This document shows, piece after piece, positions 12,105-22,824 of a DNA stretch of 64,000 nt. A model generated the notes under the pieces. It was given only the letters and a program-made list of their open reading frames with translations. It was not told where the DNA came from and searched no databases. Each line of letters opens with the position of its first letter. Within the stretch, counting starts at the first letter, position 1. The DNA lies in contig BCLD01000001.1 in the NCBI GenBank assembly GCA_001600875.1, positions 2,271,422 through 2,335,421 of the forward strand, read 5' to 3'. The position numbers and the translations under genes are program-made. Source of the DNA: Solicoccozyma terricola (lineage: Eukaryota; Basidiomycota; Tremellomycetes; Filobasidiales; Piskurozymaceae).

Positions 12105-12610
12105 ACCTGGTTTCTTTGGCATGTCATTCGAATGAGGATCCGTTTATCTTTCATGGTTGAGCAGACTCAGTTGTATTTGAACAGGGCTGACACATCTTGT
12201 CACATTTATTTTATTTTTTCATGACCACGTCGTCACTGATTCAGGACTGTGAACACCGTCACCTCAAACACGGCGCAATACATCTTCCTTCCCCCTTCCT
12301 TCCCCCTTCCTTCCCCTTTCCTTCCCCTTTCATTCCCCTTTCATTCCCCTTCCTACGCCTCCGTCATCTCCCTCACCTCCTCGCAGCTCCTTTGAGGGCA
12401 ACCGAGATTGAAACAAATGAGTGGGTAAATTTCAGCTGACAGTGATTAAAAGTGCAAATCCGTTTGTGCATCTTGGGATCAGATTCGCTAGATTTCTACT
12501 CAAACCACATCTAGATTTTCAAAGTCACAGTAATTCTCACAGTCATTACCAGACTACCAAGGCAGACACGCTCTTTCTGTCACAATACCATCAGGAGTAT
12601 ATCTTACAGG
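12105..12610. other. intergenic with polypyrimidine tandem repeat
   Basis: 506 bp between esterase 2 and the Kre9-like gene, both +. 12285-12355 is a nearly pure pyrimidine tract of tandem CCTTCCTTCCCC-type units of about 10-12 bp on the + strand. No coding exon recognised. Confidence 0.7.
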
Positions 12611-13817
12611 ATGAGGTTCATTTCGCAATTCCTTGCTCTTACCATTGTGGCCTTGATGGCTGCATGTGTTAGCGCAAACTTGGTCATCACCTCGCCTTAT
12701 GATGAAACCACCTTTTTGGCCAATTCTACGCCCACGATAACATGGGGTAAGTGGTGGTGGCAGCCATCAGGAGCCCTGTTCATATATGCTGAGCTTGCCC
12801 TCATCTCCAGGTGATTCAAGCGAACAACCCACCGCTAAAGAAATAGGAAAATGTTCAGTGCAGCTGTGTTACAGAATCGACTTGGACATCATTGTGGTGC
12901 AGGAGCTCGCTACCCACTTTGACGCGTCCCGTTTGTCTGTCCAATCACCAGCAATTGATGGCTCGTTGGCATCAGATGGTGAGTGGTTGTTGGGTTGTCT
13001 GAGTATTTGATCCCAGACACTGACCAGGCATTCTCGAATAGGTAGCAGCTACTTCATCCGGATAATCTCTGACACCCTTCTAGATGACTCACTCGACTAC
13101 AAGCCACCTTTTGCTGTCTACTCTGGAAACTTCACCCTCAAGGGCATGTCTGGAAAATTACCAAGCCTAGATACCACAACCTCTGTCCCCACCATATCCG
13201 CTTCCTCAAGTACTACTCATGCGGCTGTCTTGACACTTGAAACTATGGCTTCGCAGAGCAGCACAAGTACGGACTCCTCTTCCACTGAAGTGGCAACTAG
13301 CAGCACCCAGAGCAATAGCACGGCTTCCGGTACGGACATCCCGGTGTTGGGAAGCTCTAGCGCTGCTGCTAACACCATTGGGACATTCTCTCTGGGTAAA
13401 ACAGCAGCCACAGGCACTACTCACAGCGCAGCTGTGTTGCCCATTACCACATCATCATGCGGTGAGGTACACACAACAACAGGGTCCATTGACGGGACTG
13501 ATCAAGTCTCCACTGCAAGTAACCGCAACAGTGCTTCTGGTTGCAGTTCTCTGGTCGCTGTAGGTTTTTTTTTGGTCTATCATGACTAGTGCACATTTAG
13601 CTGAGCCATTACTCTGCAGACAAACACCCTTACTGGCTTTGTGCCTTCTGGAGTTGCCAACGCCAGTGGTCCAATAATCGTGGCCGGAACCTTGCCCACT
13701 GCTAATTGCACCCTTTGCCTGAACTCAGGGGTGTTGTATAGTGCGACTCCCAGCAAGCTGCTGAGCATGGCTATTGCCCTCATGGCTGTCGGAGCAACGT
13801 ACACCCTCGTCATTTGA
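12611..13817 (+). CDS. secreted Kre9/Knh1-type Ser/Thr-rich GPI-anchored protein
   Basis: Cell-surface protein. The start at 12611 gives a signal peptide (MRFISQFLALTIVALMAAC, cleavage near CVSA-NL) followed by VITSPYDETTFLANSTPTIT-WG, the opening of the Kre9/Knh1 N-terminal Ig-like domain family, and then SSYFIRIISDTLLDD and FAVYSGNFTL, the closing strands of the same fold. After that comes a Ser/Thr/Ala-rich, presumably O-mannosylated stalk of over 130 residues (13146-13560). The last exon has a short Cys pair (CTLCL) and a C-terminal hydrophobic tail (LLSMAIALMAVGATYTLVI), which fits a GPI-attachment signal. Stop 13815-13817. Its neighbour, convergent and only 117 bp away, is a GPI-anchor biosynthesis gene. 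The exact role (glucan assembly or wall structural protein) is not determined. Confidence 0.8.
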
Positions 13818-13934
13818 CTGGCTTCTCCACCTTGGCTTCCTGACAATGCGTGCCAGGCTCCCCCCGTTCAGAGGGATGTCTTGGCTCCAGGGACAATTGG
13901 TTGACATCAGTTATATATACCACAACGTTCATTA

Positions 13935-15645
13935 CTAGTACTCTTTACAAGCTTTTGTGACCCTGAAGACACCTAGTCCCCTTTCTTTGACTATTCTAAA
14001 CAACTCTCCCGCGACTCCGCCATGATCAAAGTCCATGTCATCGAGGGTGATGTGCATGTTGTACGCCCATTGTTGTGTAATATGGAGTGTTGTCTCGTTT
14101 GAGCGTAGGTATGGAAGGTAGCGGTTTGATAGAGGGGTGACGAGGAATGCAGGTGCACAGTCATTGTCGCACACATTGCATTGTTCATCGAGTCTCTTCT
14201 CTATGTGAGAGACCACGAGATCCATCGGAGACCCTCGGAATACCGTCGTCCTGGAGGCTGTGTCATGGCCTTGGCCACCAAGTATCCAAAATGGTGGGTC
14301 TAGTGTTTGCCACCAATAGATGCCCTCTACTCCGCCCAGGTCAGCTATTAAGAGCTGAGCTGGAAAAACTGAAGCTTGGTGGTACGCTCCCATGAAGAGC
14401 GCGAGAGTTGCATTGTAGAACATCCAGAGACCAAGAAACATGTGTCTGTGTTTGGCAAACCTCGGGAATTGCACCGATGTGAGGATCAGCGGCACGGTCG
14501 GCAAGACGAACCGGATTTCCTGATGCGGAAAGCCCGACAGCAGGATCGTCCCAACCAAACTAGCTTGAAATAGCGGTGACCTCCAGTTTACAAGTGCCAG
14601 TGCGGGGCCGACGAGTACTGGGAGATTGACAAGGAGGTGTAGCCAACGAGGATGAACACCGTGCAGAGCCAGGTTTTGGGCTTGGGAGTTGTATGACCAA
14701 TTGTTCCAAGGTGTGATGATCCTTGTAATGTTTGGCATGAAGCCGAAAGGACTACCAAAGTAGAACCAAGCATCACCCGCCACCATGACGACCACGCAAA
14801 TGCAAGCGGAAGCGAGCATCGTTATCAACATTCGTGCAAGGATCCTTGGACTGCGAGAGAAATGGGTCAACTTGGGGTATATTGAGCTCAAGGTACTGGA
14901 ATTCACCTTCGATAGGCGCTATGGAGCAGACCGCACCCTGGCCCGATCAAAAAGGCAGGAAACGTGATACGATTCCAAGTCCCAAAGACTGTGAGAGTGG
15001 CAACGAGAATAGACCAACGAATGACGTACTGCGAGTGGCATTGTATGAACAAATCCGCGTTGCTCTGTCCCACCCGCCCATCCCACTGACCATTCCCCCC
15101 CGAAGCCGAAGCTCCTTGACAGCGACCAACGTCCATAGAAGCGTGATTGTCTCGATAGAGTTGGAGAATGTATGAGTCTGCATCGCCAAAGTTGACCACG
15201 ATGACGCGTAGAGTAACATCGCCACTCGCCTTCGTTCCTTGGACACCAGTATGAAGATCGCAGCATCCGCAGCAAGTGAGTAAACGAACATTGCTGCACG
15301 GGCAACATAGAACACCATCCAAGCTGGGGGCGTGGCTTGAGCAGCATCGACCCCTATGAATAATTTCCATATCCACCTTAGTCCGTACATGGGCAGGCCT
15401 TGGAACATCAAAATCGGAACCGCAGCCCTGATTGGCTTGTCAGTGGAAATTCCCATGGTAGATCGGCTGGAAAGCCGAAAATGCGTGCTACATGCCGCAT
15501 TGTTAGTCGTGGCTCGATGCAAGAGAGACAAATCACACTCACAAGCTAGTACTTCCAGAGACTGGAAGTTTTCGTCTGGGTGCAGGAAACTGGGAGTCAA
15601 CGCGAAGGCGAGTCTGACAGCCAGTAGGAAAGCATAGAGCTTCAT
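13935..15645 (-). CDS. SMP3: GPI mannosyltransferase 4 (SMP3/PIG-Z), with apparent 1-nt frameshift
   Basis: ER membrane GT-C glycosyltransferase that adds the fourth, side-branch mannose to the GPI core. The start at 15645 gives MKLYAFLLAVRLAFALTPSF followed by LHPDENFQSLE, the luminal HPDE motif of the PIG-B/PIG-M/PIG-Z group. After intron 1 the frame reads SRIFGFPADLPWEF, but the continuation STDKPIRAAVPILMFQGLP is in another frame; a single base is missing at about 15444-15449. Downstream exons are regular: WSILVATLTVFGTWNRITFP, ITPWNNWSYN, ALHGVHPRWLHLLVNLP, LLSGFPHQEIRFVLP (the conserved HQE-RF block) and a C-terminus ending VTKACKEY. The order and the ITP-NN, HG-HPR, HQE-RF blocks fit SMP3 better than GPI10 or GPI18. 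The frameshift is either a base error or a real lesion. Confidence 0.8.
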
Positions 15646-15901
15646 GATGTATGCGGGTACGAGTCTGCCGATGTATTAATTTAAAAGGAGTCTAGCGTCT
15701 CAACCTGATATTTGCCCATACAAAAGACATGAAAGGGGTACATTTTTCGATCGTTCAAGCCGAGGAGACATGATCTTCGAGGTCATAACAGATGAAACAC
15801 GACCACGGAAGGAGGCAGGAACTACATATCACCCCAAGTTACACCCTGAATCACTCAATATCAGATCTATCAAAGATCTTCCCTGTACATTGCATCCTCC
15901 T

Positions 15902-18115
15902 TTACTCTGCAAAGATCGGGGCGTTCTTATGAGCCTGCCATCCAGCGAGTTCGTTGTGGGTGTCGTCATGAGTCTCGATTTGCACATCTTGTTGAATCTG
16001 GATGATAACCTCCGGTGGGAAGGATGAACCGGTTTCGCGTGGCATGCCTGTATTGGAAAAGAAGATGAAAGGATGTCAGGGATGATAGCTCACTCAAAGC
16101 GAATGCTGTTTTTTCCACAGTCGTACCGGTAAGTGGGCCCGCGTAGTTTGCGAGCTGAGCAGAGGAAGGAAAGTACTAACGTTAGCCTAGACCTAATATC
16201 TCCCGCCGTCCGAACCATCCACTCACAGCGCTAGGGATCTCCTTTGCCAAGACCCTCTCGGTGAGCCTATCCCTCGAGTGAACTCGAAACATCTCACCCA
16301 TCTCATTTGTCAAGTGAGATGAGCTCTCGCGAAGACCAACGCCTGCCTCGAGTTCCAACGGGCCATCCAAGCTCTCGTTTGGATCGATGATTGCACCACG
16401 CTCGCGCATGAGAGCTAGAATAGTATTGTTGGCATCATGATGGACAGCCGTCTTGAATGGTCCGTCACCCTTGTTATTATCTTGGACATTCATGAATGAG
16501 CCATGGCGTGCGCCGGTGATTCGGCGGGTGGCAAAGCCCTGATGACCATCGTTGTCCTTCGCGTATTCTAGAGGTAGGTAAAGCTGGAGGAAGGCGACCG
16601 CCAGCGGGCGGGGGGAGGGGGGGGGGGGGGGGGGCTTCAGTGACCCTTGTCGTCATCGAATGAGTCACTGATGCTTACGGTGACGGACAAAATAGCGGAA
16701 ATGGCGAAGCTGATGATTGCGATCTGGAGCATGAAGTCGCTCGCGAAGCTGGAATCAAATCCAAAGAGAGACGGTCTCTGCGTCAACAAACCCTTCCACC
16801 CCCCCCCCNNNNNNNNNNNNNNNNNNNNNNNNNNNNNNNNNNNNNNNNNNNNNNNNNNNNNNNNNNNNNNNNNNNNNNNNNNNNNNNNNNNNNNNNNNNN
16901 NNNNNNNNNNNNNNNNNNNNNNNNNNNNNNNNNNNNNNNNNNNNNNNNNNNNNNNNNNNNNNNNNNNNNNNNNNNNNNNNNNNNNNNNNNNNNNNNNNNN
17001 NNNNNNNNNNNNNNNNNNNNNNNNNNNNNNNNNNNNNNNNNNNNNNNNNNNNNNNNNNNNNNNNNNNNNNNNNNNNNNNNNNNNNNNNNNNNNNNNNNNN
17101 NNNNNNNNNNNNNNNNNNNNNNNNNNNNNNNNNNNNNNNNNNNNNNNNNNNNNNNNNNNNNNNNNNNNNNNNNNNNNNNNNNNNNNNNNNNNNNNNNNNN
17201 NNNNNNNNNNNNNNNNNNNNNNNNNNNNNNNNNNNNNNNNNNNNNNNNNNNNNNNNNNNNNNNNNNNNNNNNNNNNNNNNNNNNNNNNNNNNNNNNNNNN
17301 NNNNNNNNNNNNNNNNNNNNNNNNNNNNNNNNNNNNNNNNNNNNNNNNNNNNNNNNNNNNNNNNNNNNNNNNNNNNNNNNNNNNNNNNNNNNNNNNNNNN
17401 NNNNNNNNNNNNNNNNNNNNNNNNNNNNNNNNNNNNNNNNNNNNNNNNNNNNNNNNNNNNNNNNNNNNNNNNNNNNNNNNNNNNNNNNNNNNNNNNNNNN
17501 NNNNNNNNNNNNNNNNNNNNNNNNNNNNNNNNNNNNNNNNNNNNNNNNNNNNNNNNNNNNNNNNNNNNNNNNNNNNNNNNNNNNNNNNNNNNNNNNNNNN
17601 NNNNNNNNNNNNNNNNNNNNNNNNNNNNNNNNNNNNNNNNNNNNNNNNNNNNNNNNNNNNNNNNNNNNNNNNNNNNNNNNNNNNNNNNNNNNNNNNNNNN
17701 NNNNNNNNNNNNNNNNNNNNNNNNNNNNNNNNGGGGTAGTGTGTTAGCGGTGGCAAGTTCGAAAGGATTGAATGGGGGAAACGTACGACCATGAATACCT
17801 TCAAGGCGTTTTTCCTGCTTGTTGGGATGAGGCATCGAAACTTGTCATACTTGTACTGGCAAGGGTTTGGGGAGATGGGGAGGTGGGGAGGTAGGGATAA
17901 GACCAAGACAAAACATCCGTCCGGTCATTCTCAAAAGCTCACAGTGTGAACAGTTAGGTATGCAAGCCCCTACCGTTTTCCCAATTCGGGACAAGTAATT
18001 CATCAATGTACTGATCACATATTGTTCGTGGTTGTCGTCGTTCAAGGAGAAAATAACTCACCGTGATTGTGATAACAGTAGTTATCAGGTCATTCGCTGG
18101 AGCAGCTGTCGCCAT
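15902..18115 (-). CDS. predicted multi-pass membrane protein, interrupted by assembly gap
   Basis: I do not recognise the family with confidence. The start at 18115 gives MATAAPANDLITTVITIT (donor gtgagt), then HEQYVISTLMNYLSRIGKT, YKYDKFRCLIPTSRKNALK and VFMV before the gap (16809-17732). After the gap the frame resumes with FASDFMLQIAIISFAISAIL, a clear membrane segment, then LYLPLEYAKDNDGHQGFATR, a hydrophilic tail (RRITGARHGSF, HHDANNTILALMRERGAIID, LANYAGPLTGTTVEKTAFAL) and the end HNELAGWQAHKNAPIFAE at the stop 15902-15904. The layout, a tyrosine/arginine-rich loop before a TM, several TMs hidden by the gap and a polar C-terminal tail, resembles basidiomycete 7-TM membrane proteins of the DUF6534 kind, but that is a guess. 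Confidence 0.5.
16809..17732. other. assembly gap (924 Ns) inside the membrane-protein gene
   Basis: Run of N flanked by poly-C on the left (16798-16808) and GGGG on the right. It removes an internal part of the gene on the minus strand. Confidence 0.98.
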
Positions 18116-18972
18116 CCTTTCAAATAGGTTGAAAATGGGGGCGAAACTGTCGACGATGGGGAGAAAAAATGGGAATGGGCAAATGCAACTGCAGCTGCGG
18201 AAGGGAAAAAGGAAATTATATTGTGTGTCTATATACCCAATCCTTTGTACAGAGGGTCCTCCTTGAGGCCAAAAGAGGCAGACGCATGAACCGGATCAAT
18301 TCAACCTGCCTGTCGCGGATAGGATTCTGTTGTGGGTATTCAAAAGGTATATCCTTTGCGCAGCAGTGATGGGCTGGGCTGGGCTGCGATGGGCTGGGCT
18401 GCGATGCGATGCGACAGGGGAGTCGGGAGTGGACGTATGATTCCATTCAAAGGGGGATAGTGCTGACTGCTGTTTGTAAACAGCGATCCGATGGGCGCCA
18501 CTGTCCCCCGGCTGCCGATCTTCCGATTGCGGATGGCAGCGATCTCCAGGATCAGCATTATTGGATGATATGCAGATGGGGTGGAAGAGGCAGCTGGGAC
18601 GTGGATGGGACGTGGTGACCCGGTGACAGGGGGCCTTCGCAGTCGTCTGTCTGTCTACTCTGCTCTGCCCTGCTCTGCTCTGCTCTCCCGGACCGTGTAC
18701 TCTCCACTCGGATGACGCCGACAGACTGACCTCTGACCTCACTCACCTCCACGAAATATTATTACTTATCGATCGGGCACTCACAACGCCGGGACCCGAC
18801 CTCGTCAGCATCCACCCTCACCACCTCCCTCCACCCATCCCCACTCCTCTCCCCTCCATCCACACCATGTCCCCATCCCCCTAACCAACCGTTCATCGTT
18901 CATATCGATACTTGCGCACATATCCCCACCGTCCCCCTCCACATTCCACTTTGGCAATCGCACTAATCCAAT
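18116..18972. other. divergent intergenic region with GC-rich short repeats
   Basis: 857 bp between the membrane-protein gene (-) and the TetA-like MFS gene (+). 18367-18415 is a run of imperfect 5- and 10-mer repeats (GGGCT, GGGCTGCGAT); 18655-18690 is an imperfect CTCTG/CCCTG pentamer run. No coding exon recognised. Confidence 0.6.
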
Positions 18973-21900
18973 ATGGCCCATCTCGACTCGATCTCTCATC
19001 TTCGACATGTACGATCTGGAGCTCCATCTCCTTCTCCATCTGCAACCTCCAACCGCTCCAGGCGATCTCTTCAACCACACCCACACCCACACTCTCAACA
19101 TCGAGAAATATTCGTTCCGGCAGATGAATTCGGAGCTGATATCGGAGGTCTATCCGGTGCTACACCCGGACTCGTACAACAAGTAGAGGATGATATGGAA
19201 GATGAGGAAGAGGAAGAAGCAGAAGCGGAGGCGGAAGCAGAAGCGGGGAAGCTGGCATATGCTCAACCATACCACGATCATGATACCGACGCTGACGACT
19301 ACGACGAAGAAGACACTACGGAGCTCGATCGATCTCTTAATCGTCGACGATCGGTGACTTGGGTTGATCAAACGACATCCTCTATTGATCAATCATCACC
19401 CTCCGCTGTCTCACCATTCACATCGTCATCCGACCCTGTGTCCAAATCAACACTCTCCAAGTCGCCTTTGACTAAATCATCAATCGGTAGTCATACACAC
19501 GTCGAGGCAGCGTCGTCTTCTGATTCTTCATCTATCAATCAGGGTGTAGCAGGAGAGGAATCAGTCGATTGGGTTGCTCTTCGGGAAGGTAGTATTGCAA
19601 GGAGACCTAGATGGAGGAGACCAGGTCCGAATTGGTACGTCGTTGACCCCCCCGTTCCTCCTTTAATATACATGGCAAATTCATGATTACCATCTTTCTT
19701 CCCCCCCCCCCTCCCCTCCCTCTGTTCACAGGCTTCTTCCAGTCGTTATTTGTTTCGCACTTGCGTTCGGGATGGGAGCAGCTCCTAAGCAGGAACTACT
19801 TATCAACCTTGCATGTCTTGCTCATCCACCTCGTAGCCAATCTGCTACAACCACATCCACCGCCGCCGCCGCAGGCACGAGTGACGGCGAGTTGTCCGCA
19901 TTCGCATTAGCAAAATCCATTTGGAACCTCTCACCCTCTACTAGTGGATCGGAATTACATCATGCGCATATTGAAAGTCGTTCATACACGACATTCATAC
20001 CTGATAATATCAATCACACATTCACGACTTCTCCAATCCAATCAGTGGGTATACCTTTCACTCCAGCTGATAAATGGTTACTCGATCTTCAACGTAGAAT
20101 TGCAGCGGATGAACAGAGGAAGAAAATGACTAGTCGTCCAGAGAAGGGTAAAGATTCACCTGTGGTAATTACACCACCAGATGTATCTATACCTACGTCG
20201 TCGTCTCTTGCATCGACCACGATCGACATCACAACCACCACAACGTCTCAACTCCCACTCCCGAGCGGTCCAGTTAGCGGTATACCAACTTCAAGGGAGA
20301 ATCCTCAGCCGTCGTCGGGCACAGTTAAACATCCTACAACACCATGGGGGGATGATGAGGAGATTAGACCGGGTGAAATTGATCCTCGTTTGTGTAAGAA
20401 GGATCCAAAAACACAGGCGGCAGCTGCTAAACTTTCAATGAGTGAGTTTTTGTTTTTGTTTTTGTTGTTTTTCAGTGTACAGAATAATAGATTACGGGTG
20501 AATTTCGAATTGCTTATATGATTTGGCGCAAATAGGTATGACACTCTGCATGGGAGGACTATCCGCTTTGACAACTGGTTTCTGGGGAAGTCTCAGTGAT
20601 CGATATGGACGAACGAGGATAATGTTTTTGGCTATTTGCGGTCTCGTCATCAAGTAAGAAGTCTCTTTTTTTTTTTCCCCCCTTCTCCGATGGCGGCCGT
20701 GGCAGCTCGTCCTAATATGGTCTTTTCTTTCTTTCACAGCGACATCGTTCTCATCATTGTCGCCACCTATCCGCACAAGGTTCCGGGTGGATACCGTTTC
20801 CTACTTGTCGGTGCAGTGTTAGACGGCCTACTTGGCGGTATATCAACATTCTCTGCGACAAACAACGCATACCTTAGTGATTCCACTCCCGATGGTAGTC
20901 GTGCCAAGATGTTCAGTCGATTCCAAGTGAGTTTGAGATGTTTCTCCCGGGTCAAATCAAATCCAATCAACTGAACCACATCGTGGTAGGGCGTCATGAT
21001 GTGCGGGTTTTCCGTGGGTCCGGTTATTGGGTCTATGCTCATCAAGGCGACCGGGAACATGTAAGCTTGCTTTCCTTTCGCTCTAGACTTGCGTCTCTCG
21101 CCACTGACTCGGACGTTCTCGCGCGGTTCAGCATGACCGTCTTCTACGTCGCAATCACTCTCTTCACCGTCTTCGCCCTTTTCGTTCTGTTCATTCTCCC
21201 CGAGTCACTCTCCAGCGAAGCTCGAGCTGCTCTCGCTAAAGTGGCTGATGCCAAAGCACTACGCGCGCGACAGAAGGAGCAGGCAGAAAGGGATTGGGAA
21301 AACGAATCGGAGGATGAGGAGGATACGGCCGGGGCTGGCACATCGTCATATCTCAGTATTCCACAAGGAGGAGAATCGGGCTGGTCTCGCATGTCCACTC
21401 GGACCAACGGAACGGTGTCCTCACGCAAATCCAAACGCGGCAAGAAGTTGAGAGGAACTATCCGCCGCTTGAGAAGACGAGTACTAGGATTCGCTCAGCC
21501 ACTGGGCCTGTTCATTCCCAAGGACACGGAATATAGGACCCCGAGTGGCAATGTCGTGATTCGAAAGGATTGGAACTTGACATTCCTCGCCCTGGCGACG
21601 TTCTTTGCGGCTACTTTGATGGTGAGTGTTCTCTTGCAGCAACTCTATCTGTCATGCACTGACCGACCGTTCTCACCAAACTCCACTACTCTCAGGGTCT
21701 TCTGCAACTCAAAAGCCAGTTCCTTATCTTCAGCTACGGGTGGAGCTCGGTTGAGCTCGGTCCGTACATGACACTGTTGGGATCGTGCCGTGCCATCGTT
21801 CTTCTCGTAATTTTCCCTGGTTAGTGAAGGTCCCCCCCCCCCCCACACACACACACGGGCCGGCTCCCCATCATCTGTCCACGACCCCTAGCTTACTTCC

Positions 21901-22498
21901 TATTCCCGTAGTCATCATCAAGGTCTTCAAACCGAGACTCAACATCGACGAACCAGCACCTGTTCTAGCCGATGCGATCACACCTCCGCCTTCAGGTCCA
22001 GGCATCCTCCGATCACGCCAGGCGCTTGCCGATGCTCGCTTCGACCTTCGCATCATCCGAATCTCCCTTTTCTGCGACACGCTTACCTATATCGGCATGT
22101 CGATCGTGGTGCCCGCTCCCGTATTCGTCCTTCTTACCACGATCGTCACGCTTGGATCATGCACCGCTGCTGCGCAGGCCTCACTTGCTCTTAACCTCGT
22201 TGATTCTGCACGGCAGGCCGGCAGACTATTTGGTGCCATGTCGGTACTTACAGCCATGTCCAGCACTTTCCTCGGCCCACTGGTCTTCTCACTCGTATAC
22301 GCGAATACGATATCGGTGTATGCACCCGCCATTTTCATTGTCGCTGTCGGCATGCTCATCATCAGTCAGGTCCTATTGGCTTTCGTACGACTTCCGAAAC
22401 TCGATGAGCCAGCACAGGTGGAAGTGCCTCGAGGGAGGACACGAAGGGTCAAGGTGGTGAAGAGTAGCGCGAGCTCGACTGGGCATCGTTCATCATAG
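18973..22498 (+). CDS. MFS transporter, tetracycline-resistance-like, with long N-terminal and post-TM1 insertions
   Basis: Membrane transporter of the TetA/TCR-like MFS branch. The start at 18973 gives about 220 hydrophilic, Ser-rich residues including an acidic EEEEEAEAEAEAEA run (near 19195-19240). Exon 2 has TM1, LLPVVICFALAFGMGAAPK then QELLINLAC, the family's opening. An insertion of about 190 Ser/Thr/Pro-rich residues follows (19840-20440). The body resumes with LCMGGLSALTTGFWGSLSDR, whose next residues carry the loop 2-3 motif (RYGRTR), then LLVGAVLDGLLGGISTFSAT and GVMMCGFSVGPVIGSMLIK. Next are a central acidic loop (about 21240-21470), FLALATFFAATLMGLLQLKS and the last helices ending LIISQVLLAFVRLPKL. 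Stop 22496-22498. Substrate unknown; the large hydrophilic additions suggest phospho-regulation, which is inference. Confidence 0.82.
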
Positions 22499-22824
22499 GG
22501 TCCGGAATGAATGTGGGTTCACGATATGAAATAATGTGGCGGAGGGTTGGTGTATAACTCAACGACAGTAGATGATGGTGGTGATACTGGGAGGATGCAT
22601 CTTTGTATAGGAAAGGTGTGTATTGAAGGACAGTCTTTATAGGATGTCGTAATGGTATATAGGCCAAACGTTACATGCCATTAGTGACAATAATCGTTTG
22701 TCGTGGTTTGTGAACCGAATGCACTTTTGTTTGTACCCATTTGCACATCAGACACACGGCAGGCAAAAGAAACAGGGGAAAGGTTCACGGCTCATGATAA
22801 TATGGGTTCAACAGCCATTAACAA
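22499..22824. other. intergenic, convergent 3' ends
   Basis: 326 bp between the MFS stop (+) and the ILV5 stop (-). No feature seen beyond AT-rich 3' UTR-like sequence. Confidence 0.6.

Noticed and set aside
18340..18742. Minus-strand open frames across the GGGCTGCGAT repeats
   Set aside because: Their translation only reflects the short tandem repeats (AQPIAAQPS-like) and there is no start or splice context.
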